Positions 25,101-35,974 of a stretch of DNA of 64,000 bases are shown piece after piece. A program made the translations under genes and the position numbers. Location: contig JANUWF010003376.1 of NCBI GenBank assembly GCA_026120185.1, forward strand, positions 682,001-746,000, written 5' to 3'. The stretch's first letter is position 1, and each line of letters begins with the position of its first letter. This DNA comes from Voacanga thouarsii (taxonomy: Eukaryota; Streptophyta; Magnoliopsida; Gentianales; Apocynaceae). Under the pieces are notes generated by a model that was not told where the DNA came from, did not search any database, and worked only from the letters and a program-made list of their open reading frames with translations.

Positions 25101-25846
25101 GGTTCATGATCCATAAAATCAAGTGATTGAACAACACTTAAAAAGCTTGGCCTAGGGACCTTCGAGACAAGTGAAATACTTCCATGGCTATTTCATAAAT
25201 GGTTTTAGGTTCCATACACATGATCGGTCATTCAGAAAAAAAAAACAATTAACAGCGGAGTTTGTGTTAAATGCGACAGAGATAGTGCCAACGATTATTA
25301 TGGAGTGTTGAAGGAGGTTGTTGAACTTCAGTTCCCTGGGACTCCTTGTTTAAAAGTTGTCCTATTCAAGTGTGATTGGTTTGATCCAACGCTAAATCGG
25401 GGGGTTAAAATTCATCCTCACTACAAATTTGTTGACATCAACTGCAAGAGAAATTACCCAAAATATGATCCATTTGTGTTAGCTTAACAAGCAACTCAAG
25501 TGTATTTCCTATCCTACCCGAGGAGCAAAAGACCAAAATCTGATTGGGTAGCTGTTTCTAAATCGAAAGCTCGACATGTCATTAATGCACCCGTTGTCGA
25601 GGCACCATATCAGGAGGAAGTAGATGATACGCTGGCAATGAATTTATGTGTGGAGGATGACAACTTTAGAAGATTAGCATATGAGTTCGATATTAGAGAT
25701 ACAATCGATGATATGGATTCGGGTTTAATGATAGAGGAAGTACAACTGAACAATGAAAACGAGGATGAGGAAGAAGAATGGGAGACAGGGTCCTCTACAG
25801 ATGACGATATGGAAGGTTACTCATCCGATGATGACAGAAGTCAATA
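22165..25846 (+). pseudogene. CACTA TNP2-type transposase, broken
   Basis: Catalyses excision and insertion. From the ATG at 22165 (MDDRSWMYKRHLQG) a transposase-associated domain is visible (CPCGKYKNKAYL). Then Transposase_21: FPLTLRLQRLF, VRLGLYIDGFSPF with a candidate catalytic Asp, TPYNLPPSMCMK, FPAYGMLSGWS and IRHNIDVMH. DUF4218 follows (24170-24437, ending YPFER), an intron (about 24438-24513), then DUF4216 (about 25160-25490, VVLFKCDWFDP and YDPFVLA). The acidic tail ends at 25844-25846. In-frame stops (for example near 23090 and 23416) and frameshifts (about 22245 and 23860) make it a pseudogene. Splice sites look intact in places. Confidence 0.9.
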
Positions 25847-25998
25847 GACAGGGATCAAGTTTAACTATTGTATAGAAATAATTATTAGTTTTGCTATCGT
25901 TACATTACAAGCATTTTACTTTTCCATAATACTTTTAAATTTTTTTTTCTTCTCCCAAAATATGACCATTTTATGTTTTTAAATAATTCCAGTTACAT

Positions 25999-27678
25999 AT
26001 GGTTTCCGATGCCTCACCCGATGATCAGTTAGCGACTCATGAGTCATCGAGGGCAGATGAGACACCGTCCCCGAGCATCGCGCCATGTATACCTGCTCCA
26101 CAGCCATTACTCCCAAATGAGGACCGATCAGAGCAAGTCCCTACCCCGATCCCAGGTTCTTCGAGATCCACAGTTGGCGCTCCCCATACTAATGATACGC
26201 GATTGCTGATTGAGCCAGTTGGTGACTCGTAAGTCGGCTACATAATTACTTATTATACGCTTATCTGAATTTTCAAAATTATAACTTTGTCTTATATTAC
26301 AAAATCTATTTTCTCATAACAGGTTCACACATTCGGTTCAATATATGAGAGAGATAGTTGAGATTTTTAGACGACACTACACTGGAGCCTATGCTACCTT
26401 CTCACAGGTTCCAATTGATGTTCGGAACATGTGGTTCAATCTTTGGAGTGTGAGTTCGACTTGCAATTATTACTTGTAGTATTTTTAGTACTTTTAATAT
26501 GTTTTCTTACTTGTAACTACTTACTAATTGCTACTTTGATTTTGCAGTCTTTCTTCTGTTGGCACCCCGAGAATACCACACAAATCCGGGCTAATTGGGA
26601 GGAAAAGTGTAAGGCTAGACTTTCCGACATATTGTCGAAGGTTCGGAAGAAGTATGGGGGTAGCTGCCCCAAGTGGATTTCTCCAGACCATTGGGCTACT
26701 TTATCGGAGCCTTGGGGGTCCGATAGGTAGCAACGTATTTCTTTCGCTACTAAGCGGAATAGATCCACTGGTGAGGCATCACACACAGGAGGATCCATTT
26801 CTTTTGCTGAGCATGAGGAGCGGACAGTAAGTACAAAAATTTTTTTTGTTTGATATATCCGCTATTTTACACTTGGTCCATCATCAAAACTAACATCTAG
26901 TTGTTTCTTGTTACAATGATAGCGGAGACCGTTAGGTCCTAACTTCATTTACATCGACTTCTTCAGATGCACCCACATATTTCAGGACGAGCCGAGGAAG
27001 GGCTAATATGTCAGTGATCGATCGCGCCATACACTTATAAGAATACACAATCTTATACGTTTTTAAGTTTAATATTATTTATATTTTAATCGCTAATTTT
27101 AATAAAGCAATTTTATGCTTGTTTCCTTGCCCCAAATTCGACAGGATATTGTCACTGCTATTAGTGAGCGTTATGCGCAGTTGGGTTCTCAAACAGATTC
27201 TACGAGCATACTTACACCAAGTAGGGTGCCCGATAAGAAGACACTGTTCGTCGAGGTGGATGACAGAGCGTGCAAGAAGGAGCAAGTATACAGATTAGGC
27301 TCCGAGTCTTCGAAGGTGAGACGGAGGTTACAGCATCCATCTTCGTCTGAGTCATCGACTTCTTCTACCTTGTTAGATGTGAGCCAACTACAGAGAGAGT
27401 TACACACGGAGAGGAAGAGGCGGGAGAGAGTTGAGCATTAGGTACAGGTATATCGGAGCCACGGCCAGAGCTTGACTGAGTACCTGACGCTTATGTCTCA
27501 GAATTTGAATCTACCTCCACCACCGCCGATACCAACTGTTCAGGAGGACGCTGCTAAGGATAAGCAGGACTTTGTCATCAGTCCTCCAGATTCACATCCT
27601 AGTCATCAACCAGGCCCTTCCGATCCACCCCCACCCCCTCCGTCGACTCTAGCATCCGCACCGATTCCTACTTCATAG
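25999..27678 (+). pseudogene. second CACTA gene (Transposase_24, TNPA-like), broken
   Basis: Starts at the ATG at 25999 with a Ser/Pro-rich segment. A Transposase_24 (Ptta/En/Spm) domain follows: FRRHYTGAYATFSQVP, VRNMWFNLW, then across an intron IRANWEEKCKARL and KYGGSCPKWISPDHWATL. A TAG (26728-26730) replaces the expected next codon. Further exons (from about 27145) give a charged, coiled-coil-like stretch and a proline-rich tail (PPPPPIP, DPPPPPPSTL) ending at 27676-27678. Another TAG near 27439 breaks the frame. In this family the product binds subterminal repeats and assists the transposase. Position downstream of TNP2 on the same strand fits. Confidence 0.82.
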
Positions 27679-27897
27679 TTATGATATTTAGACTACATTT
27701 TTATGTATTATTCATATTTTTTTCATTATTTTATTTATTTAGAATATTTAGACAACATTTTTATATATTATTCATATTTGTCATTATTATACTTTTTTTT
27801 TATTTAATTGAATTTTGGCATTACTTTGACCAATGAACTTTCTTCTAATACAAGACATTTTTTAAAATATTTTATAAATATTCTAAAATTATACAAT

Positions 27898-28430
27898 ATT
27901 AGCGAGGGAACAGAAGGAGTCGGCCAAACAATCCGTCATTATTCGCTCGCTATTAGCGAGGGATTAGCGACAGACTTCCAAACCATTTATTTTAAAAGAT
28001 ATTTCCAAAGCTAATCCCTCACTAATTAGCTTGGGATTAGCGACAGTCCTTTAAACAGTTAAATTAAAAAGGAAATATCCGTAGCTAGTCCCTCACTAAT
28101 TAGCAATGGATTAAAGACGGAAAATTCCCTATTTACAAACATTTTACTTTTATTAATTATTAAGATATCCATCGCTAATCCCTTTCTATTTAGAAAGGGA
28201 TCTACGATGGATAGAAATAAATCCCTCGCAAATCTGTTTCAAAATTCATTGCCGAAGTCATTGACTGCTGACAAATTCCCTCGCAAATCCATCGCTACTT
28301 GCGAAGGAGTTTTAAATCTGTTGCAAAAATTTGCCTTTGCAAGGAAGAAATTAGCGAGGGATTTTTCCCTCGCTAATCTGTCGCTAAAATAAATTAGCGA
28401 CGGAATTGGCCCTCGCTAATTCTCTGTTTT
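27898..28430. repeat. 3' subterminal repeat array of CACTA-1
   Basis: Dense direct and inverted copies of attagcgaggg / ccctcgctaat motifs, matching the 5' arrays, immediately inside the right terminal repeat. Confidence 0.9.
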
Positions 28431-28442
28431 CTTGTAGTGTTA

Positions 28443-30706
28443 CACATTTTTGTGATGTGAATGGAGTCTTTCACAACTTCTCTGCTGCTAAAATCCCTCA
28501 ACAAAATGGTGTTGTTGAGAGAAAGAATAGAATCTTACAAAAAATGACTAGATCTATGATTTGTGAAAACTCTCTCCCAAAATACTTTTAAGTTGAAGTT
28601 GTTAATACAGCTTGTTATATTGTCAACCGAGTCATGTTGAGACCTTTTTTTAAGAAAAACACCCTTTGAGGTTATGTTTGACAAAACTCCATCAATTTTC
28701 TATTTTAAAGTCTTTGGTTGCAAATTTTTTGTTCTCAATACTCGAGACAATCTTAAAAAATTTGATAGCAAATCTGATGAGGCTATATTTTTTGGATACT
28801 CTTCCAACAAAAAGGCATATAGAGTGTACAATAAAAAATAAAAAAAAAAAACTCTATGTGTGCAAGAATCCGCACATGTTGTCTTTGATGAATCTAATAT
28901 ATATACATCAAGAAAAGATGATGACATACGTATCTCAAAAGAAAAAGGCAGTGAACAGCACAAAGCTCTATTGCTCGACATTCATGCCAAAGAAAAAGAA
29001 TTGGAAGAACAACAAGCTGAACAAAGCAAGCAAGAAACTGAAAAGCACACTAATCAAGGGCTACGATTGGAAATACAAAACTGGTCATCCAAAAGAACAG
29101 ATCATTGGTGATCCTAGTTGTGCGGTCAAAACTAGATGGTACTTTGTCGACAATTTTTCTTTACTTTCAAGTATTAAACCTGACTGTATTGATGTAGCTT
29201 TGTGTGATAATTTTTGAATCCTAGCTATGCAAGAAGAACTAAACCAATTTGAAAGAAATTAAGTTTGAAAACTCATCTCTAGACCACTCAATCATCTGGT
29301 CATTGGTACGAAGTGGGTCTTCCAAAATAAACTTGATGAACATGGTGTGGTGATTAAAAATAAAGTTAAACTTGTTGCTCAAGGATTCAATCAAGAAGAG
29401 GGCATTAACTATGACGGGATATTTTCTCCTGTTTCTCGATTAAAGTCCATTAGAATGCTACTTGCCTTTGCATCCTTCAAAAATTTCATGCTTTACCAAA
29501 TGGATATTAAAAGTGCATTCTTAAATGGTTTTATTGAAAAAGAGGTGTATGTAGAATAACCTCCTGGTTTTATTTATGAGCTCTTTCCAAATCATGTTTT
29601 CAAACTTTCAAAAGCTCTTTATGGTTTAAAACAAGCCCCACGAGCTTGGTGTGAAAGGCTTAATGGATTTTTTACTCTCAAAAAGTTTTTCAAAAGACTT
29701 GATTGACACTACATTGTTTATTAAATCAGAAAAATCTGATGATCTTCTCATTGTCCAAATTTATATTGATGATATCATTTTTTATGCTACTAATGAATCA
29801 TTTTGTAAGATATTTACCAAGACTATGCAGCAAGAATTTGAGATGAGCATGATAGAAGAACTCAACTTCTTCCTCGGATTGCAAATCAAACAAACCAATA
29901 ATGGAATCTTTCTCAATCAAGTTAAGTACGCTAAGGAACTGCTCAAGAGATTTGATATGAATGAAGCCAAAGAAATTAATATGCCTATGAGCATATCACT
30001 AAAGCTTGACAATGATGAAAAGGGTAAGAAAGTGGATGAATCGAAATACAGAGATATGATTGGAAGTTTATTATAGCTTACTACTAATCGACTAGCTATT
30101 ATGTTCTCGGTCTACCTTTGTGTAAGATTTCAATCATGTCCAAAAAAATCCCACTTATCTACTGTGAAACGTAACCTTATATACTTGGTTGAGACACATG
30201 ATTATAGATTATAGTATTCTTGAACTAACTCCTTTGATCTTATAGGCTACACAAATGTAGATTACATAGGCTGCAAAGTTGAATGGAAAAGTACTAGTAG
30301 GCATTGCCAATTTTTTGAACATTCTCTAATATCATGGCATAGCAAAAAATAAGGTTATGTATCACTATCCACAACCGTGGCTGAATACATCACAGTAGGG
30401 AGCTATTGTGCGCAAATCTTATAGATGAAAAATACATTGTTTGATTTCAGTCTTAATTTTGATTGCATACCTATACTATGTGATAATACGAATGCAATTA
30501 ATTTGACCAAAAATCTAGTTCATTATTCTAGGACTAAGCACATTGAGGTTAAGCATCATTTTACTAGAGATCGTGTGCTTAAAGGTGATGTTTATGTAGA
30601 ATATATCCTCATTAATGATCAACTTGCAGATATATTCAGAAAACCCCTAGCTGAAGACAAATTCTTCATTTTAAGGAGAGGGTTGGGGATCACAAAAATT
30701 GTGTGA
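28443..30706 (+). pseudogene. SIRE-like integrase C-part, RT and RNase H, broken
   Basis: Resumes the integrase after the CACTA with the catalytic Glu region (PQQNGVVERKNR, about 28497-28530). RVT_2 blocks follow: [36 protein letters not shown] and YIDDIIF (about 29764-29784). RNase H has CDNTNAINL with its Asp present (about 30478-30505) and the terminal QLADIFRKPL. Stops at 28589, 29558, 30074 and others plus several frameshifts destroy the frame. The segment 28600-29270 (linker between integrase and RT) is the most decayed. Confidence 0.9.
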
Positions 30707-31204
30707 CTAAAGTTTTTGGAAAAGAATGACTGTCTATTTTTGCAGGCTTTTGAAGAAACATGATTTCGGAGGAAGACTTTAGATGCAATACTTCGAAGAG
30801 TAAATCTAAAATTCACCTTCCAAAACCCTCATTCTTAAAGAATTTTTTTCCTCTCAAATCGGATGAACATTTTGGACAGAGCCTTAATCCAAAATGAAAG
30901 TAACCTTGTGCTTCGTATAATTTTTTTATAAAAAAATAACTACGTCCAAAATATTCTTTTTGAAATTCAAAATGCTAGCACTTTTCAAAGATAGCTTTCG
31001 AAATCTCTGATGAAAGTTACTTTCTAATGTACTTGATTGTACCTATCTTCACAACTTCCTAGGAAACCCCAAAAAGCATTTTTTTTTTTTTTCTCTTTCC
31101 TCTCGAATTCTGAAACCGACATTGAGCTCTATCCTTCTCTCTTCAAAATTTCTCCATCTTCTCTCTGAAAAACCAAAAGCCCAAGCTTTTACCTTTAGAT
31201 CACA

Positions 31205-32829
31205 ATGGTTAAATCTTCAAAATTGACCAAACTATAGTAAAAAAAGGCCTAGAAAAGGAAGGAAGTCATTCCCGAACTCCCTACTTCTCAGACCGATTCT
31301 TGAAAACCAACTCCTGAACAAGAAAGCTCAGAGCCCCAGGTACCCTATTTCCTTTACCCTAAAAGTGAATCTGACTTTAATGACTGGGTTTCAAGAAACC
31401 GAACTATGATTATTGGTTACTACATTAATCTAGAGTCTTTCTTAAATTTTGCAAATATTTTGAATATCTTTGAGTCTTTCGGGTAGGGAGCCCTGTTATC
31501 TGTGGATGAAAAATTATACAATACTCTAGTGTGGAAATTTTATGCAAATCTAAGAAAGGGCCGATTAGAGGAGACTGGAGGTGGTTTTATGATCAGATGG
31601 TATACCTCGAGAGTTGGAGGAAAGAATCTTGAATTTGATCATCGCTTATTGAACAGAATATGTGGTGTTAGAGATGGAGGCATTCAATTTTTTGAATTGA
31701 ACAAGTACCCTGAGAGAACTGATCTGTTTGATTTGGAGAAATTTGAAAGAACATTCACTAGTAGGAGAAGCTTTAAGAATTCAAGCGAGAGGAACATTAA
31801 GTGGTTAAATAGGCTTGATAGAATTTTGCACCACATAGTTTCAACTGTGGTGGTACCGAGTTTTGGTCACAAAACGTCTGTAAACATCATACAAATGGTA
31901 ATGATGTTAGCGCTATTCGATAATAGGCCAATAAGTTTTGGTTTTCTTGCTGAGAAATTGATGATGCAAATAAAGGACACCTCAAACAAGGCCCTGCCCT
32001 ATGAAGATTTGTTAACCAAAGTGTTCAAACACTTCAATGTTGACTTGAGTTCGATCACTCCTGCTCCTTCAAAAATGAATGTTTACAACTTTGAGTCATT
32101 TGAGAAAATAGGATATATGCAAGTGAATAATGAGTGAAAGCTACTTAGAGATGTTTCTAGCAATAAAAAGAAAAGACTATTAAAGGTTAAGGCCGAAGGG
32201 AAGACTACTCAACCTATAGGAGCAAAGAGAAAGGATGAGATAGAAGTTCAAGTGCAGTTGTCTAACAAAGGAAACAGAGAATTCATGATATCGGAATCAA
32301 TCAGAACATTCAGAAACCATAAATTTGTTGGCTGTTAAAGTAGACAGCCTCAGTTCAAAAATCCAAAATTTTGGGAAAAGGTTAACTCTTGTGGAAAAGA
32401 AGGATCACAATGCTGAAAACATTCCTGCTAAATTAGCTTCTTCCAAAGAACAAGTGACTGAAGAACAAACTGCCCAAGAGAAAGAAAATGCCAATAAACA
32501 AGATGTTGAGAAGGAAAATGAGAGGGAGGATGAAAGAATGAAAGAAACCCAGATTGAAGAGGAACCAAGTAAGGCAGATAAAATGGATAAGGAACTAAAA
32601 GAAAAAGACCTTGGCCAAAGCAGACAACTGAGGAAGATAAACAAGGAAGGCAGACACCCGTGAGTGAGGAAGAATCAGCACTACCTGCTCCTACTATGAC
32701 TACTCACAAGCTTATTTCCTCGAGAAAAAGACAAAAACATATGGTGGTTAAGAGGAAATCCAGCAGACTTGCCGGACAATTTAAGAAAACTGGCAAAAGA
32801 GGAAAATCTGAGCCTGTCATCATCTCTTG
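31205..32829 (+). pseudogene. additional 3' ORF of SIRE-like Copia
   Basis: Lies between pol and the 3' LTR on the same strand. From the ATG at 31205 (MVKSSKLTK) the frame has early stops near 31232. It is open from 31502 to 32137 with a region like the 'putative plant transposon protein' domain of SIRE-type ORFs (VWKFYANLRKGR, GFMIRWYTSRVGGKNLEFD, LLNRICG). After a frameshift there is a highly charged, Glu/Lys-rich coiled-coil-like segment (32325-32640). A basic C-terminus (SSRKRQKHMVVKRKSSRLAG) ends at 32827-32829. Such ORFs are often called envelope-like by position. I see no signal peptide or membrane segment to support that, and its function is unknown. Confidence 0.78.
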
Positions 32830-33522
32830 AACATTGAAGCTGAAGTTTTTTTTGGGTTTTCACAATTTTTTTTTAATCCTTTTGCTATTTTTCTCCTGCT
32901 AGTTCCCTGATCCCATTCTAATGCTTTTGAACTGCCTTTGTTTCCCTGGACCCTGGCTACTAGTCTCATCTGTCTTACTTTTCCTACTTAGTGTATATTC
33001 TTTTTTATTGATGACAAAGGGGGAGAACAATTGGGATATATCTTTGGGATCAATATATCTTTAGATCATGTTCTAATACAAATTGTTTTTTATATAGCTT
33101 CTGATGGTTTATAGATATGGTCATGATTTACAGATTCTAATAATGGTTAATATTCTAATATTTTCTAATTATTAGTATATTCTCTAATAGTCAATAATTT
33201 GGCTATGTCTTCATGTGACCTATTCTAGTTTGATCTATGGTTTCGGTCACTGATTTGTTATTAGCTATAGTTAACGTTGTTGGTTCCTAAATGGGTTATG
33301 ATTCTAAAATGTGTCTGTCATGGCTGCAATAGGTTATAGTTCCTGACTATGCCATAACTGCTACATCTTATATCGTACTCATAAACACTCCTTGAGTCCT
33401 ATGATGAGAGACTGTATTTCAAACAATCTTAATGCTTTAAATCTCTCAGTCTTACATATCCATACAGCTTATATTATTGATCATATCCCATCAAGTTTGT
33501 CATCACTCAAAAAGGGGGAGAT
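32830..33522 (+). other. 3' untranslated region and polypurine tract of SIRE-like Copia
   Basis: T-rich non-coding sequence ending in the polypurine tract AAAAAGGGGGAGAT (33509-33522), directly before the 3' LTR. A second purine run (AAAGGGGGAGAA, about 33016) may be an internal PPT-like copy, common in SIRE elements. Confidence 0.75.
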
Positions 33523-34798
33523 TGTTAGCCCAAAGGGCATTCTCCTGTGTTTTAACTTATGACAAACATTGATGTGGACTAATATGTTTGTTTACATGTG
33601 ATAGAAATTTTTGGATATGATATGTTTAACCTTCACTCTTCAAGATCTTGAGAATATTAAATGATCCATGCAACTCAAAAGCAATGATGAATGATCAATT
33701 GAGGTTGCATAGATTGAAGACTTTCTTGAGAAATTGTAGACTAGGAATTTTTGCTTCAAGGTATTGTCTATAATTCCTATGTCTCGTTATCTAGCTTAAT
33801 TTTATTTTACATTGAAGCACTTATAAAAGTTTTTAAAATGAAAATGTTTTGAATCTGACTTTTATATATGTTCTGGAGAAGTGTCTTAGACGAAACTCTA
33901 AATCTAAAACATCCATTCAATATTCTGTAAAATTTTCAAAACACTCTTTTAAATGAATAGTGCTGTTTTAGACGCACATCCATCCACTTCGTGAATCTAA
34001 AATGCTGAATATCTTAACAGAAATTTTGCCATTAACTAGCCGTTGAAGCTTCACTTTTTACTTCTATAAAAGCCATGTAAACACGATTTTCAAAAAGATT
34101 TTTGTGCAAACTTATTCAGAAACTCTCTTATACTTTCAAACCACAAAAATCTCTCTTTCATTGTACTTCATTGTGAAATCAAATCATCCAAAGGTAAAAA
34201 GCCAAAGGTGCTCAAGTTTTTTAAGTCTATTTAAAATTGTGAGCTATCTCTGTCTTATTTCTCTAATCCTTTTGTATATCATGGTTGTGGTGTAAAACTC
34301 ATTTGGGGTGAGCCTTGATTTGTAGTTTGTTGAAAGGTTTTGGATAAAATTAAGTATGGTGATCCTCTTGTATAATTGGTGTAGTCTAATACCATTGATC
34401 TGATTGAGGTTTATAGTGATCTGGTTTAAAATCCTTAAGTGTAAGCTTAAGGTAGTAGATGTAGATCTTTAAGGATCGAACTAGTATACATCTTTTGTCC
34501 ATCTTCCTTGCATTTGTTTCTAAATGTATGTCAACCTCTCTACACAAAGTTTCAATCGCTCGAAGAGATCTTTATGACTTTCATCAACCCATCTTTACTA
34601 TTGTATTGATTGCACTTCACTTAACATATCTCTTTAAGATCCTAAATATCTCTTTAAAGCTGTACGAATTTCCACTTCGCATACTCTTCATACATCACGA
34701 TCTGTCTTTAAAACAAAAAGAGGATTTCAAAATCAGATTTCAAAAAAGTGCTTAAATTTACCAAAAACCTTATTCACTCCCCCCCCTAAGGTTTTTCA
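33523..34798 (+). repeat. 3' LTR of SIRE-like Copia (complete)
   Basis: 1,276 bp, TGTTAGCCC...TTTTTCA. It is the only complete LTR of the element; the 5' copy keeps only the first ~690 bp. Confidence 0.92.
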
Positions 34799-35125
34799 AG
34801 AATAATCTAGGACTACAAATATATCATCCATTTGCTCTATCCAAAACTCAGCTTTTTGTTCTGAGTCTGCATGTCCATAAAATTGAGGGGGATTGAACTT
34901 TAGAAATCGTTCTAATGCTTTATCCATCTCCTCCTCAGAATATTGTTCTCCTTGGGTTGGAGCTTCAATGATATACTGAAGTACTGAAGCAATGTTTTGT
35001 AATGCTTGCGCCATTTCATTTCCTTGAGATTGTGCTTCCATTCTAGGGGTGGTGTTTCCAATAATATTGGTCACGTTTCCGCCAGCTCGATCTCCAGTGC
35101 TGCTATGGGTAACCTTTCGCGACAT
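34799..35125 (-). pseudogene. Gypsy gag, N-terminal segment (minus strand)
   Basis: Minus-strand frame from the ATG at 35123-35125 (MSRKVTHSS). It gives a low-complexity N-terminus and then the Gypsy gag motif (KALERFLKFNPPQFYGHAD, KAEFWIEQMDDIF). The frame stops on entering the SIRE-like LTR and continues at 12291 downward. It lies about 840 bp from the PBS and the long LTR to the right. Motif style and tRNA-Met PBS fit a chromovirus (Del/Tekay-like) Gypsy. Confidence 0.88.
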
Positions 35126-35958
35126 ATCTTCTTCTCTTTAAATCTACTTTATGAAACACCAAGCAAATATATACATCTCAATACTTCCCATTCATATGAC
35201 ATGAAATAGAAGAAAATTTCTATTTTGCACATATAAACATGATATGTTGAGAAATTCTCATATCCTTTCAACCTAATAATATACCTTCACATACATCTTT
35301 CTCGTATAATCTATAATTAAACCTCATGTATATATATCATCTTGCATATAGATCATACTTTTGTTTTCTTAAACAATCATATATAACTTCCTTTCAACTT
35401 TCATTGGTACTTCACAGGAGTTACCCATCCTAGAATTTCTCTAATCCAAGCCCGTTTAACTTCAAATGTCTAATGATTCCTAGTACATTAGTGTTGATAT
35501 CATCATATCCTTTCACACATTAAAATAGGACTTTTAGCACTCAGATATAACACCGGAGTACTACACACATGTGCATATTCTTATCTACACAATTCGTCTC
35601 GCACTATACATATAGGGTCATTAAGTGTTTAACCTCATTTATTCATCATCTCACTATTATTGGTCACAAAATAAATAATTCAAATATAAGGTCTCCATGA
35701 CCTCAATCCCTTTACTATTGTTCGAGTTTAGGGTCACAGACCCTTTTCAAAGATATTAAAATTATCTCAAGTCACTCTTCTTCTGACTCATCAAAATAAA
35801 TTATACTTCAAAGTCACATGTCATATCTATTCCAATATCCAATTTCATAAAACACACTATCTCTATAGATTCACATTAACTCATACTATGATGAACTACC
35901 CAATATCCCATTAGAGGCTCCGCTATATTCCATCAGAAGCACCATTATGGTTTTCACT
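35126..35958 (-). other. leader of the minus-strand Gypsy
   Basis: Untranslated leader between PBS and gag. AT-rich, no coding frame supported. Confidence 0.7.
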
Positions 35959-35972
35959 GTGCTCTGATACCA
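35959..35972 (-). other. primer binding site of minus-strand Gypsy
   Basis: Minus strand reads TGGTATCAGAGCAC, the tRNA-Met-type PBS, two bases inside the LTR edge. This fixes the element's orientation. Confidence 0.88.
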
Positions 35973-35974
35973 TT

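Larger units (their letters stand above)
17432..28439 (+). mobile_element. CACTA (En/Spm) transposon, 11.0 kb, TSD TTA
   Basis: Left end CACTACAAGAAAGGCAGG at 17432 and right end TTTTCTTGTAGTG at 28439 form the terminal inverted repeats. The 3-bp TSD TTA is at 17429-17431 and 28440-28442. Subterminal arrays of attagcgaggg-type motifs line both ends. Two coding regions on the plus strand (TNP2-type transposase 22165-25846, second transposon gene 25999-27678) match CACTA organisation. Both are interrupted, so the copy is likely immobile unless helped. Confidence 0.95.
12297..34798 (+). mobile_element. SIRE-like Ty1/Copia retrotransposon, heavily nested
   Basis: Begins TGTTAG at 12297 and ends TTTTTCA at 34798, flanked by the perfect 5-bp TSD AGAAT (12292-12296 and 34799-34803). 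Parts in order: truncated 5' LTR, gag zinc-knuckle remnant, protease, integrase, RT, RNase H, an additional 3' ORF, PPT and complete 3' LTR. Copia domain order plus an ORF after pol is typical of the SIRE/Maximus lineage. Three later insertions (solo LTR, RTE LINE, CACTA) make up about 14.3 kb of its length, so the element itself is about 8.2 kb after an internal deletion. Confidence 0.93.

Noticed and set aside
31205..32829. True retroviral envelope gene in the SIRE-like element
   Set aside because: No signal peptide, membrane helix or cleavage-site pattern seen; the charged tail argues against it.
35959..35972. tRNA-Met gene suggested by tRNA-complementary sequence
   Set aside because: Only about 12-14 bases match the tRNA 3' end, as expected for an LTR primer site; no cloverleaf surrounds it.
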